Shown here piece by piece: positions 43,741 to 56,565 of a DNA stretch of 64,000 nucleotides. The notes beneath the pieces are model-generated. The model worked only from the letters and a program-made list of their open reading frames with translations. It searched no databases and was not told the DNA's origin. How positions within the stretch are numbered: position 1 is the stretch's first letter; every line of letters starts with the position of its first letter. Made by a program: the position numbers and the translations under genes. The stretch comes from Schistosoma mansoni (lineage: Eukaryota; Platyhelminthes; Trematoda; Strigeidida; Schistosomatidae), in contig NC_031502.1 of the NCBI RefSeq assembly GCF_000237925.1, forward strand, positions 20,768,909 through 20,832,908. Reading direction: 5' to 3'.

Positions 43741-45180
43741 AAACTACTATGCAGGACAACTGGAGAGGGATCAAAGAAGCATTAATTTCAGCGTGTCAGG
43801 AGGTGTCGAGTCACAAGAAGCAACATCATAAGGAATGGGTATCTATGGGAACCCTCTATAAGATTAAAGAGAGGAAGAACAAGAAGACAGCAGTTAACAA
43901 CAGTCGAACACGAGCAATCAAGGCACAAGCAGACTACGCAGACGTAAAGAAGCAAGCGAAGAAGAGCATTAAAGCCGACAAGCAGAAATACATGGGAGAA
44001 CTAGCAACGACGGCAGAAAAAGCTGCAAGAGAAGGGAATATGAAACAACCATATAATACAACGAAGAAACTAGCAGGGAGATATAGTAAACCGGAGAGAC
44101 CCGTCAAGAACAAAGAAGGGAAGACAATCACGGAGATTCAAGAACAGAGGAAAAGATGGGTAGAATATTTCGAGTAACTGCTCAACAGGCCAGCTCCATG
44201 GAACCCAACGTACACCAGAGCAGCACACACAAACCTTCCTACAGATGTCACTCCACCAACGATCGAGGAAGTCAAGATGGCCATCAGACAAATCAAGAGC
44301 GGGAAAACGGCAGAACCTGACAATATACCAGCTGAAGCACTGAAGTCGGACATTGAAGTAACTGCAAACATCCTTCACCTTCTATTCAAGAAGATTTGGG
44401 AGGAAGAACAAGTGCCAACGGACTAGAAAGAATGATACCTCATCAAGATACCAAAAAAAGGGGATCTGAGCAAATTTAAAAATTACAGAGGCATCACACT
44501 GTTGTCAGTACCAGGAAAAGTTTTCAACAGAGTGTTGCTGAACAGGATGAAAGATGCAGTAGACGCTTGACTTCGAGATCAACAGGCTGGATTCCGTAAG
44601 GTCGTGCACAGACCAAATCGCAACTCTACGGAACAATCAGTGGAATGAACTCGTCACTATACATCAAATTCATTGACTATGAGAAGGCGTTCGACAGTGT
44701 GGACATGAATACATTATGGAAACGTCTTTAACACTATGGAGTTCCTGAGAAGATTTTCAACATTATACAGAACTCATACGACGGACTACAGTGCAAAGTC
44801 ACGCATGGAGGACAGCTGACAGATGCATTTCCAGTAAGGACCGGAGTCAGACAAGACTGTCTACTCTCCCCATTTTTCTTTCTTCTGGTGACTGACTGGA
44901 TTATGACGACCTTGACATTTGAGGGGAAGTACGAAATACAATGGACATCTCAGAACCAATTAGACGATTTTGACTTCACAGATGACCTAGCTCTCCTACC
45001 CCATGCACACGAACAAATACAGACGAAGACAACTAATGTAGAAGTAGCCTCTCCATCAAAAGGGTTCAACATAAACAAAGGAAAAGGCAACATCCTTAAA
45101 TACATCACGGAGAACACCAACCCAATCAAACTTGATGGAGAAACTCTGGAAGAGGTATGAACATTCACGTACCTGGGAAG
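43741..45180 (+). pseudogene. Family-2 RTE reverse transcriptase region
   Basis: 43749-44177 encodes the linker before the RT (KEWVSMGTLYKIKERKNKK, then KSIKADKQKYMGELATTAEK). 44180-44560 gives IRQIKSGKTAEPDNIPAEAL, KIPKKGDLSKFKNYRGITLL and GKVFNRVLLNRM, the RT fingers. 44880-45160 contains DFDFTDDLALLPHAHEQIQ at the catalytic site: TDD where the family normally has ADD. Several stops and frameshifts lie between these blocks. Confidence 0.85.
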
Positions 45181-45550
45181 CATCATTGATGAACAAAGAG
45201 GATCGGATGCAGATGTAAAGGCGATGATTGGCAAATAAAGGATAACATTCCTACAGTTGAAGAACATAAACAATTCAAAACAACTGTCAACTAACTTCAA
45301 AGTGAGAATCCTCAATACGAACGTCAAGACAGTCCTACTGTACGGAGCTGAAACATGGAGAACTACTACAACTATCATCAAGAAGGTACAAGTATTTATA
45401 AACAGTTGTCTACACAAAATACTCAAGATTCACTGGCCGGATACCATCAGCGACAGCTGTCTGTGGGAGAGGACAAACTAGCTTCCAGTTGAAGAGGTGT
45501 TGGAGATGTTGGAAGTGGATAGGACATACATTGAGGAAATCACCAAACTG
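45181..45550 (+). pseudogene. Family-2 RTE C-terminal region, before nested insertion
   Basis: Reads TYLGSIIDEQRGSDADVK, LSTNFKVRILNTNVKTVLLY, GAETWRTTTTIIKKVQVFIN and HKILKIHWPDTISDSCLWER. Coding resumes after the insertion at 46139 in the part corresponding to QALTWNPEG. Confidence 0.85.
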
Positions 45551-45560
45551 CATCACTATG

Positions 45561-46128
45561 TCTCACGTCCTTGATCTGTCTACTCAATTTCGTGCCAAGG
45601 ATAACTTGTCTAATATGGATTAAGACCTTGACGCGATAGGCTGACTGGCTTAACCTTGAGGCTAGTATGCGTGAGTTCGAAGTGCGGTAGAATGAAGAAA
45701 ACTGTTTTATCACCTGAGTGGCTGACAGGCACGCGCGAGAGAGAAGACAAGACAACTAGAACACTACACGCTTTATTCCAAATTCCGATCTAGTACTCAA
45801 ATTCCGAAATCAAATTAGTGTAAAAAGGTACATGGATAAATAGATGACTAACCCGACCACAACGTACAATAATTAGGAAAATACAATTATGTCCAAAACT
45901 TGGGGATTAGAGTAGAAAATAGAGTACAAAAGGTTTCGTCTAAATTACATTAGCTTTGGAACAAAAAATGCTATGGCGGTGAATCATACATCAAACGAAA
46001 GCTTATGATCTGTAGAATAGACTAAGGGCAAAAGTAAATGTTAGTGTTATACAAGCTTTGAATTAAATGAAATAACGTCCCTAAAAATAGCTTCCGTAGT
46101 TTGTCAAGGCTTCTTGTTTCTCTGTTCA
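45561..46128. mobile_element. 568-bp nested insertion with 10-bp target duplication
   Basis: Flanked by CATCACTATG at 45551-45560 and 46129-46138. Removing it and one duplicate joins the RTE coding halves. Inside, 45640-45690 has tRNA-like pieces (GATAGGCTGACTGGCTTAAC; GTGAGTTCGAAGTGC), so it may be a Pol III retroposon. No open frame of note. Confidence 0.8.
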
Positions 46129-46350
46129 CATCACTATGCAAGCCATAACTTAGAATCCGGAAGAGAAGCGTAAAAGTGAAAGGCCAAACAATGCATCACG
46201 CCGGGAAATAGAAGCAGATATGAAAAGAATGAATAGGGACTGGTAAGAACTGGGAAGGATCATCCAGGTCAGGGTTGGATGGAGAATGCTGGTAAGTGGG
46301 CTATACTCCTCGATGATGGGTAACAGGCGTAAGTAATCAAATAACAAGTC

Positions 46351-46500
46351 TATAAAAATATGTATTTGTTAGAATACATTATCTTAATGATGATCTGAAA
46401 TTTGACTAACATTAATTAAATAGTTACTTAATCAGTATAGGGATTTGTGAAAATTGTACTATTTTCACAGTCAAATTCACTAGTCGATCTAAGAAAAACC
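46351..46500. other. Spacer sequence after the family-2 element
   Basis: No feature recognised. Confidence 0.4.
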
Positions 46501-46575
46501 AACATTGAAAACCCGGAAGCACTAGACATCCGTTTCATCCTAATATGGGACTCCTGAGCAGTGCACATACACATT
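46500..46575 (-). ncRNA. Hammerhead SINE fragment, minus copy
   Basis: Minus strand: CACTGCTCAGGAGTCCC, then GGATGAAACGGATGTCTAGTG. CTGANGA is altered to CTCAGGA, so inactive. Head to head with the next copy. Confidence 0.65.
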
Positions 46576-46584
46576 AACATCGTT

Positions 46585-46745
46585 AGATGTCAGCCCAATG
46601 ATCTAAAAGGTTAAGCGTTCGTATGTGTGCACGATCTTGTATGCACACTGCTGAGTAGTCATATACTAGGACGAAACAGCCGTCTAGTGCTTCCGGGTTT
46701 TCATAGTTGTCTACCTTACACCGATTCATGAATTCAACTGTGAAA
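46585..46745 (+). ncRNA. Hammerhead SINE fragment, plus copy
   Basis: The hammerhead at 46643-46690 has CTGAGTAG (conserved G8 changed to T), GACGAAAC and GTC; helix I is intact next to the core. The tRNA-like part is degraded. Confidence 0.7.
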
Positions 46746-47585
46746 ATTTACTTTATCTTTGGATATAATTACTTTGTACAAATTGGTTAAGTTACTAATT
46801 TTGTGGAACCAACAGATTTTGTACATCATAAACCAATCTTGAAATAGCTTTATTATCAATCATTTACTTAATATACCTTTGTACTGAAATTAGTTTACAC
46901 CAAAGGTCGGTAAAACACTTCATAGTCTGAACTAAGGTGATTATTATTTAACCATGAATGCTTTCCAATACACGAACATTCATGCCTTTTTTTGCCCATA
47001 TAGAGTTCATTCATAAACTGTCATATATTCTTATATTCACTGGTCTTTCATTTTCGTTAGAAAGTTGGGCTTGTCAGACAAGATCTTAAATTTTTGTGTG
47101 AATCATTGCTAAAAAAATAAATGGTCATCTTTGTATGGTGAGTAAAGTAGATTCCTATGTTCTAGAATGATGATACTGTTTTATCAGTCAACTGGAATTC
47201 CAGTGTCTTAAATAACTTGCTAAATGAAGTATGAATAATATCCAATCTTCTTCACTAATATGATATTCTGTCTCTATTCCATACTTGTGATCATAGTTCT
47301 AATCTGTTTACAGCTTTGAGTACCCTACGTACTCCCATGTTATTGTAACAAAATTGTGTCAACTCTCTCCTTTGTGACTTTTGCTCGTCTTAAATATAAT
47401 TTAGGTACTGCTAAATGATCACGCAAATTTGCCCATTTTTTTGTTAAGGCTTGTCAACGACATATTCATTGTCTTGTATAGTATGAAAGTGTAGTAGTAG
47501 TAGTAGTGTCGATTTGCTGTTGAGTATGATCACCACTACAGGAAAACTATGTGCCAGTTGCTAGGTTGAACCCTTCCGAAGGCTA
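46746..47585. other. Spacer sequence, nothing recognised
   Basis: AT-rich, with a short (TAG)n run near 47490-47508. No gene. Confidence 0.45.
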
Positions 47586-47790
47586 AATATTAGAAGGCAG
47601 TTGAAGAATGTAGTGAGATATATTTGTTGATGATCTCGTGGTATCGAAAGAATGTCGAGACGTACCAAAATCCACAAGCGAGACTACTGAGCGTACGAGA
47701 ATTCGTGCAAGTTCACAAACAACGGAAAAGTGTGTTTTTGGTGGACTTAAACAAAAGGGTATAGTAAAACAATCACTGGTACAAACAAGA
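47586..47790 (-). repeat. Dispersed repeat, possibly LTR-derived
   Basis: The reverse strand shares CCAGTGATTGTTTTA and TTCTTTCGATACCACGAGATC with 33690-33910. No coding region is attached. The LTR idea is only a guess from composition. Confidence 0.45.
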
Positions 47791-47799
47791 TGGATAATG

Positions 47800-47900
47800 G
47801 CTAGCAGTGGAATCTAGGACGCGCATTTCCTTCTATTTGGGACTCGTCAACTGAATGTGCCTGCATCTCAGAGTTGATGTTCACTTTGAGACGATGACGA
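47800..47900 (-). ncRNA. Sm-alpha-type hammerhead repeat, one core change
   Basis: Minus strand: GAACATCAACTCTGAGATGC, CAGTTGACGAGTCCCAAATA, GGAAATGCGCGTC then CTAGATTCCACTGCTAGCC. GAAA and the GTC cleavage triplet are present; the first base of CUGANGA is U rather than C. It is the best preserved Sm-alpha-type hammerhead here. Confidence 0.8.
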
Positions 47901-50180
47901 ACGTGCCCACAATAACAGAATGTATGATATTTGCAATCTTGATCAGCCGCCAAGTGAAATTGCTGATAGAAGTGCTTGTATTTTTTATCCATGGTGTGCA
48001 ATGTCTCATTCGTTTTGTGCTTAAAACCCATCACAACAATACCATAGGTTCTACTGTCCCATGTGTGGCGCTATTACGGAACCATAGTTAAGCCATTGTT
48101 CAGGAAAATCTAAACTTTTAAAAGACCGAGTAAAGGCCCTTTTTAGGGCCGAATAGCCTGACAAAAATTGGGCGCCAAATATAGAAAAGTCATTTTATGT
48201 GAAAATTATATTTGAAATAATCTTAGCGATTACAATTTAAATCATTCCAATGTTTCGTCCAGCTAACTTATCTGAACTTCTTCAGGGTAATAATCAAAAA
48301 ACAAAAAAGGCCTTTTTTGATAATTTTGAAAATCAAATGTTATTCATCATCATCTAGTCATTTCTAGTGGATTCCCCATCCAATGCAAGAAATGTTTTAG
48401 ATAAAGTCATATTTATTGTAACCTCGAGATATGAAGACATAACAACATTTCGTGGGAGAGAAAAATGTTGAAGAATTTCAAGTTACAGATAACTTTTTTT
48501 AAATCAGGACATAAACATCGAGTCTTCAAAAAAAGAAAGTGAAGGTATTATATCCTAGTGAAGACATAAGTACAGGTAACTTCTGGGACCTATAAATGGA
48601 CGATTATTCTCTCCATATATCCCTATTGTTTAACTATTGAGTAATTAGATTATGTATATCTATATTCATCTTATTAAAAGCTTCATTTTGACCCATGGAT
48701 TATTATTATACGATTTACTGTCCCTAAATTATATTCAGTTTATTGATTACTGCCTCCCACGTTCACAACCACATTTGGCTTGATCTTGTACAAATATTAT
48801 TTTCTATTTGATGGTGTGATGTGGTCTGTCTGTCTGGTATATAAACCGAGTATACTTGAAATAAATGATTCGCATAGATTCGTATAGTTGAATCTGTAAT
48901 CGGTGTTCTGGACTCAGTTGGAAGGTCTAGGCTGACAAGGGGCCAATAAAGACGCTAGACTGCTCATACTGGTCGAACGTCATTGATTTGGCACAGTGTT
49001 AAGATTATACAAATCGTATTCCAATTAGTGGATAATTCACGTGATAAAAAGTCGGACATAAAATAGATATCGAATTGGCATACGTCCTATTTTTTTATAA
49101 AGTCATAGCGAATTGTCGACGGGGATTTTGGAAATAAATAAGCTATGATAATTACCGGTAGTTTTCGGAGTTAATATTATTCTTAACAAAAACATTTAAC
49201 TACCTTTCAAATTCAGTAATCCCTATCATCATCTATTAAGAACAACTGTCAGTTTTTTCAACAAATTATCTTTCAATGATCTACATATTATTGTTGTTGC
49301 CATGACAACTAACAACTTCAGTCCCATTTTGTTATAATGTGTAGGTGCGTGCTTGTCCTGTTGGATATATGAACGTGCTGATCCCCGCCAATCAGAAAGG
49401 AACGAATTCTCGATCGGATCCAATGATACACAATATCCCTATCAGTAGTCTTGAGTACTTATCAGTCCTGCTTTCTGTATAGCCCAGCCAGTTAAGTTCA
49501 GAACACCAATAACAGCCTCGGCAATAAGAATCATGTATTTCAAACATACTGGATTCATATACCAACCAACCAGACCGCATCGTGCCATAAAATAGGAAAT
49601 AATATTTGTACAAGATTTAGTTAAATGTGGCTGTGAATGTGGGGAACCATAATTAATAGACTGGGTATAACTGAAGAATGGTAAATCGTATAATAATAAT
49701 TCATAGGTCAAAATAAAGCTTATAATAAGGGGGGCACAAATATGAATAGTTGAGTTATTTAATAATTATACAATAGGAAATATACATATCATATTGGTCT
49801 ATAAATAATTCTCAAAGTAACCATTCATAATTCTCCACGGGATATAACACATTTCTATTTGATTGAAAAAAAAAACTTATAGAGATATACATTCACTGAC
49901 AGCAGCAGTATAGCAGGGTAATGAAATGGAGTTAGTGTTTTTTCTTCTCCGGAAGTGAGAATTTTTATCAAAACTCGGATGAAACAATCAGACATAGTTA
50001 ATTATTGTAAATAAAATTCAAATGTAAAAATGCAAATTCTCAAATTTAATCAAAGTACATTATGCCATTTCGATTTGAACTAATCTAACTATAAAGCTAC
50101 ACCATTTACAGTCAATTAAAAAATTTTATAGAGTTGAGATCATGAGTCAATTGAAGCTAAACTGTAAGGATGGCCCGTCA
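47901..50180. other. Spacer sequence, no gene recognised
   Basis: 48840-48960 contains a TATAAA, an AATAAA about 20 bp on and a second AATAAA about 110 bp on, which could be LTR-like, but no partner repeat was found. Open frames on minus at 49229-49711 overlap in three frames without motifs. Confidence 0.4.
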
Positions 50181-50184
50181 GTAG

Positions 50185-50365
50185 ACTCTTGGAAGCCCTA
50201 AGAAGCCCAGGAAGAGCCGCAGACATTCCATGTGCACTGCTGAGGAGTCCCACAATAGAACGGAACGACCGTCCAATGCTTCCAGATTTTCCATGGTGAT
50301 CTAGCTTCAATTGACTCATGATCTCAACTCTATAAAATTACTAAAATCTCCACCAAACTCCTTCT
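50185..50365 (+). mobile_element. Hammerhead SINE, 5' part degraded
   Basis: The hammerhead at 50233-50279 has GCACTG, CTGAGGAG, GTC and the conserved tail (CCATGGTGATCTAGC; AATTGACTCATGATCTCAAC; end CTCCACCAAACTCCTTCTGA). GAAAC is changed to GGAAC. No box A or B is visible. Confidence 0.75.
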
Positions 50366-51104
50366 GATAATTAAAGAATTATTAAAGGTGACAAAATGCT
50401 TGTTCGTTATCACTTGAGTACATATTTTCAAAAACATGTTCAACAATCACTAATTCTTAGATTTCTTTAACACACCCTTAAATTAATAATCAATGAGTGG
50501 TAGGGTATCATAATCACCGTGCAATTAATGTCAACCTTGATCATGTGTGAAAGCAGCCTACGCATAAAACAACTCTCTCCAGTCGGAATGTCAGTTGTTT
50601 GAATCACTCGATTAAAATATGCATATATATGATTGAATGTTATTAGTTGATTTGGCCATTCATTTGACTTTGTATTCACTTTCTCATTTTATCTTTTTCA
50701 CTCGTAATTCTTTTCGTATCGGCTTTGTGTGCTTAGTGGTAGCTTCGTGGTTTACTTTGAAGAATGAATGAAGAGTATTGAACGTTTCGTCTTGTCTTCT
50801 GAAATTTATCGACGGTTTGGAGTTACCTATCAGCGGTTTATGAAAACGATATACGAAGTGTAAGGAATTTTCTCGTAGCCGTGACTACAAGGTGAGCCGT
50901 AAGCTACTTTTGTACATATTATTTGATATTGTTGTTATGACGAATCACACTGGTTCTGTGTAACTTCGATGTTTGTCATTGTGTCCTTCCTATTTATTGT
51001 TTGGATGACAGTATCAATATTTAGTGAATAACCTTTGTCCTGTAAGACGACTTGTTAGTCTGTAGTTATTGGAGATCGAACTTTTCTTCCTCCTTATGTT
51101 CCGA

Positions 51105-51120
51105 AATACCCCCCCCCCTA
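51105..51120. repeat. C homopolymer run
   Basis: About ten C residues; the partner in the left arm is a G-run at 37121-37128 of different length, so the tract has changed length between arms. Confidence 0.8.
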
Positions 51121-51789
51121 AATACTACTCTCTCCGTTGTGCCAATGTATATGCTACGTTAAGTACAAGTGTAATAGAGACAGAATTGGATGTGACTAGA
51201 GGAGGTCTGTTATGTGTGTTAGTTTTTGTGAATAACAGTGTTTTGACTATGTGATTATCAAGTGATCAGGACGAGAATGATGATGTTGATAGAGAAGTAG
51301 GTTAATTATATTCAACATACCAGCAAATCGAGTATTTTTTGTTCTAGTATTATTGTTCCACAAACAATAAACCATTTAGATATACTGTATAGCTTGAGTG
51401 ATTATTTCCGTTGATAAGAAGGATAACAGCATCCGTAATTCGACTTGGTAATATGGAATTTTGCTATATTGGAGATTATCATCGTTCCCTGTGATACTTC
51501 TGGTTATGTTTTGTTAATTTGATTGCATACATACTGTTACACAATTGAGTTTGCGTTAAAAAGAGTGTGTAGATTGACAATGAATTAGGTTACCAGTTGC
51601 ATCTCTATCGTTATTATTATTATTCACACAGATGTTTGAGGGTTATTGATTGTGGTGTATTCGTTCACTCATTGTCAATAGATGCCCCTGAATTCATCGT
51701 AGCAAGAGAATGATAGTAATATGAATAATACCTTATTATTAGTGAAATACACACTTCTATATCTTTACCTACTTACTGACTTACTTGCT

Positions 51790-52110
51790 TACGCCTAATA
51801 CCCCCAATGGACCATAGACCGTCGACCAGCATTCTCCAACCCACACTGTCGTGGGCGTTGTTTTCTAGTTCTATCCAGTTGTTGTTCATTCTTCTCATAT
51901 CTGTTCCCGTTTCTCGGCGTCATGTATTGTTTGGTCTTCCTCTTCTCCTTTGCAGTTGAGGATTCCAAGTGAGGGCTTCCAAATCTTTGTATAGTTTATA
52001 TTACTCTGGATAAGAACCCAGTATTAACACTTATCCAATTACACTTTGGTGACTAGTGTCCTGTTTGGATTATCAGTGACTAGGAGACAATTGCAAATTT
52101 AAACTGTTGC
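51790..52110 (-). repeat. Chimeric repeat with family-2 RTE 3' end, right-arm copy
   Basis: Reverse counterpart of 35951-36255, with TTACTTGCTTACGCC (the TAAG tail) at 51785-51795. Visibly diverged from the left copy. Confidence 0.75.
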
Positions 52111-52240
52111 ATCTGATTAAGAAACGTTTTCAACGCGATGATTTGTAAGTGTATAGATCACAAATTGTGACGTCTACTTAATGCTAACTAAACTGTATTG
52201 AATGAATGTAAGTAATGAGAAGTAGGAAGCATATACTTGT

Positions 52241-52378
52241 AAAATCTCAACGAATTAATTCCAGCCTGGCAATCTGGTCCAAGATTGTCCTTGAAAAAGC
52301 TTGGATGAGATTGCCAGACGAAAGGTTGGATTTACTTCAAATTCATTAGCTGAAATTTTACAAATACATATTCTTCCT
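52241..52378. repeat. Foldback hairpin element, right-arm copy, partly eroded
   Basis: Keeps CAATCTGGTCCAAG and the inverted GGTTGGATTTACTTC half, but one arm has lost about 20 bp, so the hairpin is shorter than at 35671-35826. Confidence 0.7.
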
Positions 52379-54160
52379 ATTTAATGTCTTACATCAACTC
52401 GGCGCCTATATACGGTGAACCTATTCTCCTTAATTTAGATGAAAGTTCTTATGTAATGAGAAATAGTTTACAACTGATCAAACAATTCATAGTACAATGC
52501 ATGTGTGGATTTGGTTATGGTAGGCGCTTTCTTTGATAAAAATGTAAATCAATCATTGCCTTTTATTTCGATGTACATATATGTTAATGAAATTTCTATG
52601 CGGTTTTCAGCATGTTGCTATGGTTACTCTTCTTCTCATTGTAGCAGATGTTGTTGGGACTGTTGCTGAACTATGGAATAAATATTAAATTTTTATTAAT
52701 CATTTCACAGCACACATATTGACATTGGTCGTCCTGTCACTGGTGCGAAATCACTCGTCATATTATAGGCGAGCTTCGGTTTCTGGGCACTATGGAATAT
52801 CTGGATAGACAATCGATATAGCATTGAGAAGTTGTTCTGATAGGTTAGTCTGTCTTGTGCCTATTGTGTGTGTAACATGCCTTTTATAAATTATTACTAT
52901 TTAAAATGGACATTAATCGGTATTTTCCATCTCAGATACTAAACGCTTCAGCTAACTCGTTTTATGTCAGAGAAGATTGTTTGGAGATTATCATCATCTC
53001 TGTTGTAATAGTGTATGAGATGCACATCGTAAATTTTCAATTGTGCAAGAGTGTTGTTAGTTCATCTGTTGCTCAAAATGTCATTAGCGTGATTGTGAGG
53101 ATATCAAGTCAAAGATTGAGAGAGAGAGAGAGGACTCCAACATAAAATACACCACAAGCTGTACGACCTAATTTGTAGACATTACTGTATCAAATGATGA
53201 CTTATATTCGAACCACCAGTGATGGATATATGATAGACTATATATGTGTAGAAACACAGATGAATGGTGTTTTAGTTTTCTTTATAAAATTTCTGTTTCT
53301 GATTTCACCCCTGTGCCATGACCAGTTGAGACGATTTTGGCTAGATTTATTGACATAGTGATGTAGACAGCTATGAAAGTAACTGGTCATAGTAACAGTT
53401 TTTGTTTATGGCAACAATTATGTTCCATTTATGATGATTACCAAGCATTTGGCGTATCGTAAGCACTGGAGTGTTTACTGGTTAGGTAACGGTTTATTTC
53501 GTTGAGTAAAGATGTGACTTACTGTATAATAACTATTCAAGAATTGGTGTATTGAATGTGTGTGTGGTTTCTCTCTTGAAAACTAATACTCGAACACATA
53601 TTGTGTAAGAGGATTCCATGGTGATTGTAACCCAGTCCACCTTGTTGACATTTGATAATCAAGATACAATATAGAGAAGTCTTTAACTGTTTCTCATTTC
53701 ATTGTGCATCCTTCATTTCATTTACCCATACCTAACCTAATTTGTTGCTCACTTTAGGTTTGCCTGAATTGTTATACTTTCGAATGATCGAAGGTGTTGC
53801 TATAACATTGTGAAGTTAGACAAACAGGGATCCAAATTTTCCGAGTTCCCATAGAGTAGAGTTAAGGGTATGGATGTTTGTTTTATGTGATTATTATCAT
53901 TTTTGGAAGAGCATGTAGCGAATGATTTCGAGAGTGGTGATGAATACACTTCAGTTTGGAAGGGACAACAACTATTGGTAGTGGTTTTAAAAATCACTGA
54001 ACGTGCTATGTATGACACATTGTGGTGTAAAAGTAAGTTTATTTGCCTTTAACTATTACTAACTAATTTGTGTATATAATTAATTTGAGACTGTAATGAC
54101 AGTGAACCATTAGGAAACGCATAGAGAATTATTTTCTGTTATTTCCGAGGTTATGCGATA
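52379..54160. other. Right arm, non-coding
   Basis: Counterpart of 32146-33352 and 35095-35640. The open frame 52906-53145 has no motif and differs at its start from the left-arm partner because of the 33353-35094 block. Confidence 0.5.
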
Positions 54161-54164
54161 GTTA

Positions 54165-54430
54165 GCCACATCCTATTCGTTCTATTCGGGACTCGTCGAC
54201 TTAATGTTCTTGCATCCCAGAATTGATGTCCACTCCGTGACTCGAACCCGGTAACTAGCACCGCGTTATCTAATTAGGTAGTAAGCCCAAACGCGATTAT
54301 CATTGATGAGGACGGTACCGGGTTCGAATTCGAGAGTGAACATCAACTACGGGATGCAATTACATCCACCTGGCAAGTCAGAAATAGGACTAAACGTGCT
54401 TCGTGGGTTCCACTGGTAGCCACCGTTCCT
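54165..54430. ncRNA. Head-to-head Sm-alpha-type pair, right-arm copy
   Basis: Mirror of 31868-32145: a minus copy at 54165-54270 (GGGACTCGTCGAC) and a plus copy at 54271-54430 (box-B-like GGGTTCGAATTCG; CTGGCAAG hammerhead remnant; GGGTTCCACTGGTAGCC). Both hammerhead cores are damaged at the same positions as in the left arm. Confidence 0.75.
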
Positions 54431-56314
54431 CTCTGTATTTGTTTTCCAGTAATTTTGTCATTACTTAATATATCGCGCAATTCTGAATTGTTTTGGAATT
54501 CGTCATGAAATTTCTGTAAGATTAGATTTTGCTTATATTCAGTGATGCAAGTAGACCATATTTTGCTTATGTTTATTGGGTTAACGTATTTTGACTACTT
54601 AGTGGAATCCGTCCGAGAACGACCTCGTTGTATGAGATCTGGAGACAGAAACTAAGATTTGTATGGATGAATGGTAGTTTTCGAAGAGTGTATAAATACT
54701 GACGTTTCCCCACCGTTAATCGTGAGATGTATTAAATTCAATTTAATGACAGAAACCATAGTTGTTTGGGAATTGATTCCCTCATATAAGTGGATATTCA
54801 TCGATGTTTAGCATATGTATGTGTGAAATGGGATTATCAAGAATGAACGAAGGTAAGTTGAACAATGTTTTCTGACTAATCCATTAGGTGAAAGTGACTG
54901 GATTTCGAAAGAATGCTTCATACAATGCAGAGAAAGCGATGAATAGATCACCAATTGCCGCCTAATATCTCAAAAAGAAAAGATGTATTGAATGCGGAGT
55001 ATGATTGAACGGTTGTGTGTGATGAAGGAACTCAACCGTGTTAGAAAGTAAGTCGTTAGTTATATGTTTGTGGATAACCGATACTACTGAATATTGAAAA
55101 GTAGTATGGTGTAGTGTACCAGAAAAGTAGTGAGAGAAGTGATGCAATTGAAATGGTAAACATATCATTCTCAAATGGAATTGTTTTATTGCCTCATAAC
55201 TTCGGGTTAGAACATTTATAAATAATGAATCAATATGCAAATTATTTCGTTTTCGGGAACTTTTCATGTCTATGGCATGTCATTTGCAACATTCCCTTGT
55301 TGAACTTCTCCTGTAACACTATGAAGTTAGGTGGATTCTCTACAATTTCCAAAATGTAGTATTATGATTGTCATGGATGGTTGTTGATTAAGCATTCTGT
55401 GGAATTCTGTTAAACTACTTCTGTTCACCACAAGGTTTAATCTACTGGTGTTTTGTGATTCGATATAATGAACTTAATACTACGGTATGTTAATTATTTA
55501 ACTATACAGTAATTCTAACAAGTACCCCATATCAAGTTCAATACTGAAGTGCATGATTATGTAACTGAACTGATTTAGTTTACAAATGAATACTGAGAAA
55601 GTCTCTTATATCTTCTTATTCATTTGATGGCGGATCTCCAACATGATGTTTTCTACCGTTGGATTTAAACTGTGCATAACAATAAAATGAATGTAACGTT
55701 GAATGGAGTAGAACTATTGATGGTAGTTTAGCTCTATTTTATTGACTGAGTTCCATAAAGAAAGGGAACTGGTGAAGTGGATGTTTGGCGGATTATGTTC
55801 CATTTCAATGTGTATATGTTTTGATTTTGGGTGATGATTTGATGTTCTGTAAAATCATTTAGCTTTGTGGTTAGTAAATTAGCTATATCCAATATTCCAA
55901 CGAATGATGTATGTAAGATCGAGTTGAATTGAAGGTTAGTTGACTGCCTGTTGTAATAGCAAGACCTCAAACAGTCTCTTCAAATATTCAATTAACGATG
56001 GAATAGTAAAGACTAGATTTCTTGTGATCTTTAAACAAATGATAGTTAATCCCAGCTCATTGAATTCCACATATTGTAAAAATGCTGATGATTGAATTAT
56101 CAGAACACATTTACAAGGAATACTTGATCTGATGACGATAGTCAAGACAGTCTATCACCTGTTTGTGCAAGCCACTTGGAACCAATTTGTTCATGACAAT
56201 TGATATCTCACTTACCGATGAACATTTTTAAAGATCATTAGAACGCTAAATGGGTGCCCTTGGAGCAACGGTTTAATTGACTCCACGCTTTAGGAGATTC
56301 TGTGGATATTGCCT
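54431..56314. other. Right arm, non-coding
   Basis: Counterpart of 29960-31865, very similar by eye. No gene. Confidence 0.5.
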
Positions 56315-56565
56315 CAATCGACATAGTCAGTCAGTCAGTCAGTCAGTAACAACGTAGAACTTCGTACGTACGTAAATCAGTTCGAGTTGCCATACCACAT
56401 TAGAACAGAGATGCAGTTGTCTATTCAAATCCCATAGTGGTAGAAGTAGTAGGAGTATAATCAGAAATCCAAAAGATTAGGGTTTGAAGAAATTATTGAA
56501 GGAGTATAGTACAGTGAAATAAATTTGGAAAGAGAAAAAGACAAAGACATGAGGAATTCAGAAGA

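Larger units (their letters stand above)
42605..46350 (+). mobile_element. Near full-length family-2 RTE-like retrotransposon, inactive
   Basis: 5' UTR at 42605-42900 (AACTCCGCCTGTTGCTC..., GGAGGACGGTTGGGCATGGC), then broken endonuclease, reverse transcriptase and C-terminal coding, ending at 46350 with GGCGTAAGTAA. The coding order and motifs match RTE-clade elements of flatworms (SR2-like). A 568-bp insertion (45561-46128) interrupts the C-terminus. Other pieces of this family lie at 12.2, 25.8-26.4, 36.1, 36.7, 38.4, 39.5, 40.5, 51.8 and 61.5-62.1 kb. Confidence 0.88.

Noticed and set aside
48840-48960. Solo LTR
   Set aside because: TATAAA and AATAAA are present but no terminal repeat, target duplication or partner copy was found.
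49229-49711. Three overlapping minus-strand open frames that might be a gene
   Set aside because: No motif, overlapping frames, no splice signals that join them sensibly.
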